A stretch of 8,826 nt of DNA from the NCBI GenBank assembly GCA_947450745.1, contig CANFYD010000128.1, positions 1-8,826 on the forward strand, read 5' to 3'. Shown piece after piece: positions 1-6,817 of the stretch. The position numbers and the translations under genes are program-made. This DNA comes from Burkholderiales bacterium (GTDB lineage Bacteria; Pseudomonadota; Gammaproteobacteria; Burkholderiales; Burkholderiaceae_C). The notes under the pieces are model-generated. The model was not told the origin of the DNA, made no database searches, and saw only the letters and a list, made by a program, of their open reading frames with translations. The number at the start of each line of letters is the position of its first letter. The stretch's first letter is position 1.

Positions 1-161
1 CGTGTGCTGCTGGTCAGCAAGGCCAAGCGCGGGGCAGTGGCAAAGACACCTGGCGAGCCGGCCCCGCAATCGGGGCAAAGGGCCGGCTCGTTGCGGTCCG
101 CCGGGGGCCGCACGGCGTCAAAGCCGCCGCAACCCGAGCAGTCATAGTCGTAGGTGGGCAT
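1..161 (-). CDS. fmdB: FmdB-family zinc-ribbon protein, 3' end outside window
   Basis: Start of a small protein beginning MPTYDYDC; 53 codons are visible before the window edge cuts it. It shows two CxxC knuckles, C8-x2-C11 and C29-x2-C32, about 18 residues apart. With the MPxYdY.C opening this is the hallmark of the FmdB zinc-ribbon family (usually about 70-110 residues). In Methylophilus methylotrophus FmdB is encoded next to formamidase and was proposed to regulate amide genes. The family is widespread and its molecular role is poorly defined, so regulation here is inference. The ATG at 161 is preceded by GGAG (complement of 169-172) at 7-nt spacing. It lies 14 bp after the fmdA stop and is almost surely co-transcribed with it. 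The spacing between the two knuckles and the absence of stops suggest an intact gene, but its C-terminus cannot be judged. Confidence 0.87.
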   Translation of the reverse strand, partial: MPTYDYDCSGCGGFDAVRPPADRNEPALCPDCGAGSPGVFATAPRLALLTSST

Positions 162-175
162 GCTGCGGCTCCAGT

Positions 176-1402
176 TCAGATCAGGTCGGGCGACAAGGGC
201 ATCACCACCGAACCGTCGAGGTGGCGGATCGGCCCGGCGGCATTCGGGTTGATGTCGAAGTCGAAGATCTGCGTCGGCAGCCACAGCGTGGCGCAGGCAT
301 TCGGTACATCGACGACGCCGCTGATGTGGCCCTGCACCGGTGCGGTGCCCAAGATCGAATAAGCCTGCGCGCCGGAGTAGCCGAACTTCTTCAAATACTC
401 GATCGCGTTCAAGCAGGCCTGACGGTAGGCCACATTGACGTCGAGGTAGTACTGCTTGCCGCTCTCGTCGACCGAGATGCCCTCAAAGATCAGGTAGTCG
501 TTGTAGTGCGGCGTGATCGGGCTGGGCTTGAAAATCGGGTTCTTGATGCCGTACTTGGCCATGCCGCCCTTGATCAGCGTGACGCGCATATGCACCCAGC
601 CGGCCATCTCGATCGCGCCGCAAAAAGTGATTTCGCCGTCGCCCTGGCTGAAGTGCAAATCCCCCACGCTCAAGCCGGCCCCGTCGACATACACCGGGAA
701 AAACACCTTGGCCCCGCGCGACAGATCCTTGATGTCGCAGTTGCCGCCATGCTCGCGCGGCGGCACGGTGCGCGCGCCTTCGGCCGCTGCCTTGGCCTTG
801 GCCTCACCGGTCAACCGGCCCATGTGGGCGGTGCCGGCAAAGGGCGGGTTGGCCAGGTTGCCGGTCGGGTCGGTGTCGATCAATTGCTGTTCGCGCTGGT
901 TCCACAGCGACAACATCTTCGGGTCCGGCAGGCAGCCGATCAAGCCGGGGTGGATCAAGCCGGCGTACTGCACGCCCGGCACGTGGCGCGAGCTGGTGAA
1001 CATGCCGTGAAAGTCCCAGATCGACTTTTGCGCCTGCGGGAAATGCTCGGTCAGGAAACCGCCGCCGTTCTTCTTGCTGAAAAAGCCGTTGAAGCCCCAC
1101 TGGCTTTCTTGCTTGGCACCGATGTCGAGCAGGTCGACCACCAGCAAGTCGCCCGGCTCCGCACCTTTGACGCCGACCGGGCCGGACAGGTAATGCACGG
1201 TGGACAGGTCGATGTCGCGCACGTCATCGGCCGAATCGTTGTTCTTGATGAAGCCGCCGGTCCAGTCGAAGGTTTCAAGGATGAAGTCATCGCCCGGGTT
1301 CACCCAAGCCGCCATCGGAATATCCGGGTGCCAGCGGTTGTGGATGTTTTCGTTCTCGAGCGGGGACTTGCTCAGGTCAACGGAAATCAGTGTCTCGGCC
1401 AT
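176..1402 (-). CDS. fmdA: Formamidase / short-chain amidase, FmdA-AmdA family
   Basis: Cytoplasmic amidohydrolase predicted to split formamide into formate and ammonia; members of this family may also take acetamide and other short amides. The 408-residue product matches the usual length (about 407). It has the family's N-terminal blocks: HNRWHPDIP at residues 21-29, DWTGGFIKNND at 46-56, then SADDVRDIDLS and a SGPVGVKGAEPGDLL segment (73-87). Further on come GFNGFFSKKNGGGFLT, SSRHVPGV and GLIHPGLIGCLP. No signal peptide or membrane span is visible. The ATG at 1402 has a strong GAGGAG (complement of 1410-1415) at 7-nt spacing. It follows urtE by 71 bp with no terminator-like hairpin between, and precedes fmdB by 14 bp. 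This enzyme is the best clue that the upstream transporter serves amides. The exact substrate preference (formamide against acetamide) cannot be read from the sequence. Confidence 0.95.
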   Translation of the reverse strand: MAETLISVDLSKSPLENENIHNRWHPDIPMAAWVNPGDDFILETFDWTGGFIKNNDSADDVRDIDLSTVHYLSGPVGVKGAEPGDLLVVDLLDIGAKQESQWGFNGFFSKKNGGGFLTEHFPQAQKSIWDFHGMFTSSRHVPGVQYAGLIHPGLIGCLPDPKMLSLWNQREQQLIDTDPTGNLANPPFAGTAHMGRLTGEAKAKAAAEGARTVPPREHGGNCDIKDLSRGAKVFFPVYVDGAGLSVGDLHFSQGDGEITFCGAIEMAGWVHMRVTLIKGGMAKYGIKNPIFKPSPITPHYNDYLIFEGISVDESGKQYYLDVNVAYRQACLNAIEYLKKFGYSGAQAYSILGTAPVQGHISGVVDVPNACATLWLPTQIFDFDINPNAAGPIRHLDGSVVMPLSPDLI

Positions 1403-1473
1403 GGTTTAACTCCTCGAAGGGTTTCAGGGTGAAAGCGGGTTCAAAGGGAAGCAGTGCGCAGATGGAATCCCGC

Positions 1474-2163
1474 TTAAACAGACAGGTACTGCTTGATGTG
1501 AGCCACGTCGGTGTCGGCGCGCCGGGTTTCATGCACCAGCCGGCCGCCCTCGATGACAAACAGGCGGTCCGCCACGTCCAGCGCAAAGCTCAGCACCTGT
1601 TCGCTGACGATGATGGTGATGTCGCGCATCTTGCGAATCTCGTTCAAGGCCCGGGCGATGTCTTTGATGATGGACGGCTGTATGCCCTCGGTCGGCTCGT
1701 CCAGCAGCAGCACGCGGGGTTCGGTGACCAGGGCGCGTGCGATGGCCAGTTGCTGCTGCTGCCCGCCGGACAGGTTGCCTCCCTTGCGGCTGCGCATGTC
1801 CCACAGCACCGGGAACAGCGCGTAGATTTCCTCGGGGATGCGGCGCGTCTTGGAGTTCTCCAGCCCGGTCTGAATGTTCTCCTCGACCGTCAGGGTCGGG
1901 AAGATCATGCGGCCCTGCGGCACATAGGCAATGCCCTTGGCGACGCGCCGAAAGCTCTCGTCGCGGGTGATGTCCTGGCCGGCCACGCTGACCGCGCCGC
2001 TCTTGGTCGGCAGCACGCCCATCAAGCTCTTGAACAGCGTGGTCTTGCCCATGCCGTTGCGGCCCATGATGGCGACGGTTTCCTTGTTGGCGGCCTCGAA
2101 CGAAATGCCGTGCAGGGCAACGCTCTGCCCGTAGGCGACGCATAGGTCTTTCACGCTCAGCAT
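1474..2163 (-). CDS. urtE: Urea/amide ABC transporter ATP-binding subunit (UrtE-like)
   Basis: Second ATPase of a branched-chain-amino-acid-type (HAAT) importer; it powers uptake at the cytoplasmic face of the UrtBC permease pair. The 229-residue length is typical of UrtE. Visible motifs: Walker A GRNGMGKTT at 34-42, Q-loop around Q83 (YVPQGR), signature LSGGQQQQ at 131-138, Walker B VLLLDEPTEG at 151-160 followed by IQPSII. The usual switch histidine is replaced by glutamine (SEQ, Q188), as is common in LivF/UrtE proteins. The same frame stays open upstream to 2475, but that stretch is out-of-frame urtD sequence. The ATG at 2163 has an AAGGAG site and begins with the family-typical MLSVKDL. 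It lies 32 bp after urtD. LivF or the ATPase of another amide importer would look similar; the EG-IQPS motif and neighbours favour UrtE. Confidence 0.93.
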   Translation of the reverse strand: MLSVKDLCVAYGQSVALHGISFEAANKETVAIMGRNGMGKTTLFKSLMGVLPTKSGAVSVAGQDITRDESFRRVAKGIAYVPQGRMIFPTLTVEENIQTGLENSKTRRIPEEIYALFPVLWDMRSRKGGNLSGGQQQQLAIARALVTEPRVLLLDEPTEGIQPSIIKDIARALNEIRKMRDITIIVSEQVLSFALDVADRLFVIEGGRLVHETRRADTDVAHIKQYLSV

Positions 2164-2171
2164 CTGAGTAG

Positions 2172-2177
2172 CTCCTT
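2172..2177 (-). promoter_or_regulatory. Ribosome binding site fixing the urtE start
   Basis: The minus strand reads AAGGAG, 8 nt before the ATG at 2163. It decides for this start over the upstream in-frame ATG at 2475, which lies inside urtD. Confidence 0.8.
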
Positions 2178-2214
2178 CAATGGCCGAGGTAAACCTCAAT
2201 GACCGAGGTAAACG
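2177..2214. repeat. 19-bp tandem duplication of the urtD 3' end
   Basis: Two adjacent 19-bp units, 2177-2195 and 2196-2214, differ at two positions (7 and 19). On the minus strand the unit carries the last codons of urtD (Tyr-Leu-Gly-His-stop). The gene ends in one copy and the second copy lies in the spacer before the urtE ribosome binding site. It looks like a local slip duplication that extended the intergenic gap without changing either protein. Confidence 0.85.
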
Positions 2215-2939
2215 TCGATGACGCGGGGGTCGTTCTGCACCGAGGCCATCGAGCCTTCGGCAATGATCTTGCCCTGGTGCATGACGGTGACCTTGTGGGC
2301 GATCTGTTTGACGAAGTCCATGTCGTGCTCGATCACGATGACCGCGCGGTTCTGGCAAATGCGCTGCAGCAACTCGGCCGTCATCTCGCGTTCCCGCGCG
2401 CTCATGCCGGCAATCGGCTCGTCCAGCAGCAGCAGCTCGGGGTCTTGCATCAACAGCATGCCGATCTCCAGCCACTGCTTCTGCCCGTGGCTGAGCAGAC
2501 CGGCCTCGGAATCGAGCTTGTCCGCCAAGTGGATGTCCTCGGCCACCAGCCGCACGCGCGTGCGGATTTCATCGGTGCACTTGAAGGTCAGCGCGCCCAG
2601 CACCGAGCGGCCCTTGGGGTAGGACACCTCCAGGTTCTGGAACACGCTGAGGTTTTCGTAGATCGACGGCGTCTGGAACTTGCGGCCGATGCCTAGGCGC
2701 ACGCGCTTGTACTCGGCCATGCCGGTCAGCTCGGTGTTCTTGAACTTGATGCTGCCGCTGCCGGCCTTGGTCTTGCCGCAGATCAGGTCCAGCAGCGTGG
2801 TCTTGCCTGCGCCGTTGGGGCCGATGATGACGCGCAGCTCGTTCTTGTCGACATACAGCGTCAGGGCGTCGATGGCCTTGAAACCGTCAAAGGACACCGT
2901 CAGATCTTCGACGGCCAGGGCAAAGTCAGTGTTGCTCAT
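2196..2939 (-). CDS. urtD: Urea/amide ABC transporter ATP-binding subunit (UrtD-like)
   Basis: First ATPase of the importer, expected to pair with UrtE under the UrtBC membrane dimer. The 247-residue protein shows Walker A GPNGAGKTT at 40-48, a Q-loop at Q89 (GRKFQTP), and signature LSHGQKQWLEIGML from 149. Walker B is LLLLDEPIAGM at 169-179 and the switch histidine is H205 (IEHDMDF). The variant signature LSHGQ-KQWLEIGMLL is very characteristic of UrtD and separates it from ordinary LivG. The ATG at 2939 has GAGGA (complement of 2948-2952) at 8-nt spacing. Only 15 bp separate it from the urtC stop, so the two genes are surely one transcript. The last codons are duplicated just downstream of the stop (see the tandem repeat). 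Family assignment is firm; transported solute (urea or amides) is inferred from neighbours. Confidence 0.95.
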   Translation of the reverse strand: MSNTDFALAVEDLTVSFDGFKAIDALTLYVDKNELRVIIGPNGAGKTTLLDLICGKTKAGSGSIKFKNTELTGMAEYKRVRLGIGRKFQTPSIYENLSVFQNLEVSYPKGRSVLGALTFKCTDEIRTRVRLVAEDIHLADKLDSEAGLLSHGQKQWLEIGMLLMQDPELLLLDEPIAGMSAREREMTAELLQRICQNRAVIVIEHDMDFVKQIAHKVTVMHQGKIIAEGSMASVQNDPRVIDVYLGH

Positions 2940-2954
2940 TGAGTAGGTCCTCGG

Positions 2955-4142
2955 TCAAGCCTGCTGGCCGTGAATGCCGGCCGGCAGCTTCGGGTGGTCG
3001 GTGGGGGGCGCAGCACCCGGCTCGGTCGCCGCCTTGTTCGATACGTCGACATCGGCTTTGGGCGCGCGCCGACGCTGCCACCACGGCACGACGTGGCTTT
3101 CCCACAAACCCGCCAAACCCATCGGGAAGGCCATCGTCACGCCGATGAACAGGCCGGCCATCAGGAACAGCCACAGGTCGGGGAAGCTCTCCGAGAAGAA
3201 GGTCTTGCCGGCGTTCACCAGCAAGGTGCCGTAGACCGCGCCAACCAAGCTCATGCGCCCACCAACGGCGGCGTAAATCACCATTTCAATCGACGGCACG
3301 ATGCCGACAAAGCTGGGCGACATGAAGCCGACCTGGAGCGAGAACAAGGCACCGCCGATGCCCGACAGCCCGGCCGCCAGGCAAAACACGAAGATGCGGA
3401 AGTTGGCCACGTCATAGCCGGAGAAGCGCACCCGGTCTTCCTTGTCGCGCATCGCCAGCAGCAGCGTGCCGGCCTTGCCGATCTGTATCCAGCGGCACAG
3501 CAGAATGCCGGCAATCAGCAGCGCCACGCAAAGGTAGTAGAGGATGTATTTGGCCGAATCGGTGCGCGTGTCCCAACCGAGCACGGTCTTCAGATCGGTC
3601 ATGCCGTTGACGCCGCCGGTGTAGCCCTGCTGCCCGATGATCAGCACGGTGACGATCAGCGCCACGGCCTGCGTGATGATGGCGAAGTAGACGCCGCCAA
3701 CGCGCCGCTTGAACATCGCAAAGCTGACGATCCAGGCCAGCAGCATCGGCACCGCCACCACCGCAAAGATCGAGAACGACAGCGACTTGAACGGCAGCCA
3801 CAACATCGGCAATTCGGTCAGTTGGTTCCAGTCCATGAAGTCCGGAATGCCGGGCGTGGACTGGATCTTGGTGGCAATCGGGTCGGACGCTTCCAGCTTC
3901 AAAAACATCGCCATCGCGTAGCCGCCCAGGCCAAAAAACACGCCCTGCCCCAAGCTCAACACGCCGCCGTAACCCCACACCATCACGAGGCCGATGGCCA
4001 CAAAGGCGTAGGTCAGGTATTTGCCGACCAGGTTGAGGCGAAAGATATCCAGCGCCAGCGGCAGCACCACCGCCAGCAACACCGTCAGCAGCAACACGCT
4101 GGCGAGTTGGTAACGTTTGATCAGGTCTTTGAAAGTAGTCAT
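2955..4142 (-). CDS. urtC: Urea/amide ABC transporter permease (UrtC-like)
   Basis: Inner-membrane permease of the LivM/UrtC group, forming the substrate channel together with UrtB. From the ATG at 4142 the product is 395 residues with roughly nine or ten hydrophobic segments. It has the family's WGYGGVLSLGQGVFFGLGGYA block in the N-terminal third and GYTGGVNGMTDL in the middle. The cytoplasmic coupling loop GKAGTLLLAMRDKEDRVRFSGYD, which contacts the ATPases, follows. Later come AGLSGIGGALFS and AAVGGRMSLVGAVYG. The final 40 or so residues are a hydrophilic tail rich in Pro, Ala and Lys, probably disordered in the cytoplasm. The frame extends upstream to an ATG at 4190, but this overlaps the urtB stop region and lacks a good ribosome site, whereas 4142 has AAGGAG. 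It lies 25 bp after urtB and 15 bp before urtD. FmdF of the Methylophilus amide importer is the other name this gene could carry. Confidence 0.94.
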   Translation of the reverse strand: MTTFKDLIKRYQLASVLLLTVLLAVVLPLALDIFRLNLVGKYLTYAFVAIGLVMVWGYGGVLSLGQGVFFGLGGYAMAMFLKLEASDPIATKIQSTPGIPDFMDWNQLTELPMLWLPFKSLSFSIFAVVAVPMLLAWIVSFAMFKRRVGGVYFAIITQAVALIVTVLIIGQQGYTGGVNGMTDLKTVLGWDTRTDSAKYILYYLCVALLIAGILLCRWIQIGKAGTLLLAMRDKEDRVRFSGYDVANFRIFVFCLAAGLSGIGGALFSLQVGFMSPSFVGIVPSIEMVIYAAVGGRMSLVGAVYGTLLVNAGKTFFSESFPDLWLFLMAGLFIGVTMAFPMGLAGLWESHVVPWWQRRRAPKADVDVSNKAATEPGAAPPTDHPKLPAGIHGQQA

Positions 4143-4149
4143 CGCAAGT

Positions 4150-4155
4150 CTCCTT
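4150..4155 (-). promoter_or_regulatory. Ribosome binding site fixing the urtC start
   Basis: The minus strand reads AAGGAG, 7 nt before the ATG at 4142. It supports the 395-residue UrtC over a form 16 residues longer that starts at 4190. Confidence 0.8.
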
Positions 4156-4167
4156 GGTTCATCCGGC

Positions 4168-5082
4168 TTAGCGCCGGACCTTGCTGGCAAACAGACCTTG
4201 CGGGCGAATCATCAAAACGATCACGATCAGGGACAGCGTCAACACCTTGGCGTTCGAGCCGCTCATGAAAAATTCGGTGATCGACTGCGTCTGCGCGATG
4301 CCGAAGGCCGACACCACCGTGCCCAGCAAGCTGGCCGCGCCGCCGAAGGTGACGACCAGGAAGGAATCGACGATGTAAAGCGAGCCCGAGGTCGGCCCGG
4401 TCGAGCCGATGGTGGTGAAGGCGGCACCGGCCATGCCGGCAATGCCGCAGCCGATGGCAAAGGTCAAGCGATCGGTCTTTTTGGTGTCGATGCCGATGGC
4501 GTTGGCCATCATCCGGTTGCTGACCGTGGCCCGCACGCGCAAGCCCCAGCGGCTTTTCGCCAGCGCAATCAGCACACCGCAGGTCACCACCGTGGTCAAG
4601 CCCAGCACGAACATGCCGTTGATCGGAATGTCCAGCCCCGGTGACGGTGCCCAGGAGCCCAGTAGCCAGTCGGGCAGCGTGGGGCTGACTTCCTTCGGTC
4701 CGATAAAGGTGCGGAATGATTGCTGCAGCGCCAGGCTGACGCCCCAGGTCGCCAGCAGCGTGTCGAGCGGGCGTTTGTACAAGTGGCGGATCAAGGCCCA
4801 CTCCACCAACCAACCGGCGATGAAGGCAAAGCCGAAGGCCAGCACGATCGCCAGCGGAAAGTAGAACGGCAGCCAGTGCGGCGCGTGCTTTTCAGCCAGC
4901 GTCGAACCGAGGTAAATCGTATAAGCGCCAATCGTCATGAACTCGCCGTGAGCCATGTTGATGACCCCCATCTGCCCAAAGATGATGGCCAGCCCCAGGC
5001 CCATCAGCAACAGCACGGCAAACAGGCTCAGGCCGGCAAAGCCCTGCATCAGGCCGATGTTCATCAACTCGGAAAAATTCAT
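4168..5082 (-). CDS. urtB: Urea/amide ABC transporter permease (UrtB-like, short form)
   Basis: Inner-membrane permease of the LivH/UrtB group, partner of UrtC. From the ATG at 5082 it is 304 residues with about eight hydrophobic segments. Family blocks are LIIFGQMGVINMAHGEF-like (here LAIIFGQMGVINMAHGEF) near residues 30-48, GAYTIYLGS after it and RPLDTLLATWGVSLALQQ in the middle. The coupling loop has SRWGLRVRATVSNRMMANAIGID, and FGGAASLLGTVVSAFGIAQTQS lies near the C-terminus. Many annotated UrtB proteins carry a long extra N-terminal periplasmic part; this one does not and resembles FmdE/LivH in size. The frame continues upstream to an ATG at 5175, but that codon sits inside a palindromic repeat and the extra residues look unlike a family N-terminus. 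No clear purine-rich ribosome site precedes 5082, unlike the other genes of the operon. Together with the repeat upstream this suggests weaker translation than the binding protein. Confidence 0.92.
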   Translation of the reverse strand: MNFSELMNIGLMQGFAGLSLFAVLLLMGLGLAIIFGQMGVINMAHGEFMTIGAYTIYLGSTLAEKHAPHWLPFYFPLAIVLAFGFAFIAGWLVEWALIRHLYKRPLDTLLATWGVSLALQQSFRTFIGPKEVSPTLPDWLLGSWAPSPGLDIPINGMFVLGLTTVVTCGVLIALAKSRWGLRVRATVSNRMMANAIGIDTKKTDRLTFAIGCGIAGMAGAAFTTIGSTGPTSGSLYIVDSFLVVTFGGAASLLGTVVSAFGIAQTQSITEFFMSGSNAKVLTLSLIVIVLMIRPQGLFASKVRR

Positions 5083-5160
5083 GATCGATTCGCTCAGGTA
5101 AGACAGGATGTGACCGGAGAAACGGCTGGTCCGGCGCTCTGCATTTGTTGCCCCGGCATT

Positions 5161-5279
5161 CGTAGGGCGGGTCATGACCCGCGTGAGGCCGGTTGTGGCA
5201 CCCGTTTTTGACGAGGACCTCTTGGCTTTGCTTCGTCACAACCCGCCGGAATCGCTCGCGGGTCCAGACCCGCCCTACG
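5161..5279. repeat. Palindromic interspersed repeat (REP/MITE-like) between binding protein and permease genes
   Basis: A 119-bp element bounded by perfect 13-bp inverted ends (CGTAGGGCGGGTC at 5161-5173 against 5267-5279). Each end holds its own hairpin: 5167-5182 is the perfect 16-bp palindrome GCGGGTCATGACCCGC, and 5258-5273 has 7-bp arms around CA. The interior has smaller self-complementary pieces: GAGGACCTC at 5213-5221, and GGTTGTG (from 5191) against CACAACC (ending 5244). It shares its ends and the inner motif GACGAA..AAAGCC with the element at 6818-6898, so both belong to one repeat family. No U-run follows either hairpin on the operon strand, so it does not look like an intrinsic terminator. 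It fills most of the 219-bp gap between the binding-protein gene and urtB. Confidence 0.88.
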
Positions 5280-5301
5280 GGAACTGATTACTTGTGACGT
5301 A

Positions 5302-6570
5302 TCACTGGTAACCCTTGGGGAACGGATCGGGCTTGATCAACTCCGGCGACTCCGACACCACCTTGAACGTGCCGTCCGGCATGCCCATGGCGATGCGCGA
5401 CTTGCTCCACAAATGGTGGTTGGCGTCGAGCTTGACGTAGCCTTCCGGTGCCTGCTTCAGCTCGATGCCCGACTCGCTGGCGACCACCACCTTGTCGACG
5501 TCGAAGCTGCCGGCCTTCTCGACCGCCGCCTTCCACAACCAGGGGCCCAGGTAGCCGGCTTGCGTCACGTCGCCGATGACAGAATCCTTGCCGTACTTGG
5601 CCTTGAAGGCGGCCACGAACTTCTTGTTGTTCTCGTTGTCGAGCGACTGGAAGTACTTCATCGACGAGTAGAAGCCGGCAAAGTTCTCGCCGCCCACACC
5701 GGTCATTTCGTCTTCGGTCACCGACAACGTCACCAGCAATTGCTTGGCACCGGTGATGCCGGCCGCCTTCATCGCCTTGTAGAACGCCACGTTGGAGCCG
5801 CCGACCACCGCCACATAAATGCAATCAGGCTTTTGCAGCTTGATCTTGTTCATCAGCGAGCCGAAGTTGGTGCTGCCCAGCGGGTAATACTCCTCGCCGA
5901 CGACCTTGCCCTTCTGGAAATTCTCGATGTGCTTGCGGGCAATCTTCATCGAGGTGCGCGGCCAGATGTAGTCCGAACCGATCAAGAAGAAGGTCTTGGC
6001 TTTCTTCTCGTTCTTGGCCCATTCCAGGCTGTACAGAATCTGCTGCGTGGCTTCTTGCCCGGTATAGATCACGTTCTTGCTTTGCTCCAGACCTTCGTAG
6101 AACGTCGGGTAGTACAGCAGACCGTTTTCCTTCTCGAACACCGGCAACACGGCCTTGCGCGAGGCCGAAGTCCAGCAACCGAAGACGGCGGCGCAGCGGT
6201 CGTTGATCAGCAGCTTCTTGGACTTCTCGGCAAAGGTGGGCCAGTCGGACGCACCGTCTTCCTTGATGACCTTGATCTTGCGGCCCAAGATGCCGCCCAT
6301 CGCGTTGATCTGGTCGATCGCCAACTGCTCGGCCTGGATAGAGCCGGTTTCAGAAATGGCCATCGTGCCGGTGGACGAGTGCAACTGCCCGACGGTGACT
6401 TCGGTGTCGGTGATGGCCAATTTGGTCGTGTTGACCTGCGCGGTGGTGGGCGCAGCGGCCCAGGACATCAGGGGCAAGCCGGCCAATCCCACGGCAGGCA
6501 GTGAGGCCACGCCTTGCAGCAGCCGGCGGCGCTGGGCAGATTTGAGCAAAGCATCGGACTTGGACGACAT
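5302..6570 (-). CDS. urtA: Urea/amide ABC transporter substrate-binding protein (UrtA/FmdD-like)
   Basis: Periplasmic receptor of the importer: it captures the solute and delivers it to the UrtBC permease. The 422-residue protein starts with a long export signal, QRRRLLQG at 13-20, a hydrophobic stretch to about residue 37 and a likely cut near WAAA (37-40). The consecutive arginines suggest Tat export, though a Sec route is not excluded. The mature type-1 periplasmic fold has TVGQLHSSTGTMAISETG (59-76), FGCWTSASRK (130-139), then YEGLEQSKNVIYTG, FLIGSDYIWPRT, GEEYYPLGSTNFG and AGSFDVDKV near the end. These are UrtA/AmiC-FmdD family blocks. The ATG at 6570 has AAGGAG (complement of 6577-6582) at 6-nt spacing. 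It is the first gene of the operon. The YYPTFYEG...QEATQQI segment, which lines the ligand region in this family, reads more like amide-binding FmdD relatives than cyanobacterial UrtA in my recollection. The ligand is therefore uncertain: urea, formamide or acetamide. Confidence 0.93.
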   Translation of the reverse strand: MSSKSDALLKSAQRRRLLQGVASLPAVGLAGLPLMSWAAAPTTAQVNTTKLAITDTEVTVGQLHSSTGTMAISETGSIQAEQLAIDQINAMGGILGRKIKVIKEDGASDWPTFAEKSKKLLINDRCAAVFGCWTSASRKAVLPVFEKENGLLYYPTFYEGLEQSKNVIYTGQEATQQILYSLEWAKNEKKAKTFFLIGSDYIWPRTSMKIARKHIENFQKGKVVGEEYYPLGSTNFGSLMNKIKLQKPDCIYVAVVGGSNVAFYKAMKAAGITGAKQLLVTLSVTEDEMTGVGGENFAGFYSSMKYFQSLDNENNKKFVAAFKAKYGKDSVIGDVTQAGYLGPWLWKAAVEKAGSFDVDKVVVASESGIELKQAPEGYVKLDANHHLWSKSRIAMGMPDGTFKVVSESPELIKPDPFPKGYQ

Positions 6571-6605
6571 TCGGTTCTCCTTGGGTTGTCAAAACAGGGC
6601 GTCGT

Positions 6606-6672
6606 GCACCACAGCAGAGCAATCGAGGCCTTCGACTGCGGCACACCCGGTGAGGAGCTGCTGTTGTGGTGC
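6606..6672 (-). promoter_or_regulatory. Possible leader hairpin ahead of the binding-protein gene
   Basis: GCACCACA at 6606-6613 is perfectly complementary to TGTGGTGC at 6665-6672. Four more pairs (6614-6617 with 6658-6661) add to the stem after a 3-nt bulge, leaving a loop of about 40 nt. In an operon transcript starting upstream this would form a long stem-loop ending about 35 nt before the urtA ATG. There is no U-run, so it is not an obvious attenuator. It could affect mRNA stability or be chance. Confidence 0.35.
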
Positions 6673-6719
6673 TTGCGGCATGGGTTGAACGATAGGAGAG
6701 CCGGTGCGTAAACCGAATA

Positions 6720-6731
6720 CGTCATTTGACG
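6720..6731. promoter_or_regulatory. Possible operator: CGTCA-TT-TGACG inverted repeat
   Basis: A perfect 5-bp inverted repeat with a 2-bp centre, about 150 bp before urtA and 257 bp before the divergent gene. The geometry fits a small dimeric DNA-binding regulator. No factor can be named from sequence and the site is short enough to arise by chance. Confidence 0.25.
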
Positions 6732-6817
6732 CAGTACGTGCGCAGGCCGCAGCGGTCAGAATCCAGCCCGGCTCAAAATTTGCCTTGCAACCCAACCGAC
6801 GAGCACCGCCGCAGCCA

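Noticed and set aside
2..1432. 476-codon plus-strand frame opposite fmdA
   Set aside because: Antisense shadow of a highly conserved gene in GC-rich DNA; its translation is a low-complexity mix of Arg, Ala, Val, Gln and His with no recognisable domain.
1422..1434. TTTCA-GGG-TGAAA inverted repeat between urtE and fmdA
   Set aside because: Too short and AT-rich to be a terminator; no supporting context for an operator inside an operon.
2164..2475. Upstream in-frame extension of urtE
   Set aside because: It is out-of-frame urtD sequence; the ATG at 2163 has a strong ribosome site and the family-typical N-terminus.
2970..4268. 432-codon plus-strand frame opposite urtC
   Set aside because: Extremely rich in His, Gln and Arg, the mirror of hydrophobic membrane codons on the other strand; no family resemblance.
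5083..5175. 31-residue N-terminal extension of urtB
   Set aside because: Its ATG is the centre of a repeat palindrome and the extra residues look unlike a signal or membrane segment.
5161..5279. Rho-independent terminator after the binding-protein gene
   Set aside because: Strong hairpins are present, but no run of U follows either one on the operon strand.
5413..6504. 363-codon plus-strand frame opposite the binding-protein gene
   Set aside because: Lies wholly within urtA in an antisense frame and has no ribosome site or domain.
6605..6672. NtrC-binding site (TGCACCA and TGGTGC half-sites)
   Set aside because: The halves are about 55 bp apart, not in the usual 17-bp palindrome; they are better explained as arms of the leader hairpin.
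6802..6817. Leftward sigma-54 promoter for the amide operon
   Set aside because: The GG-N10-GC spacing is right, but the -12 box is GTGCT and half of the -24 box is wrong; it abuts the repeat element and would give a leader of about 220 nt.
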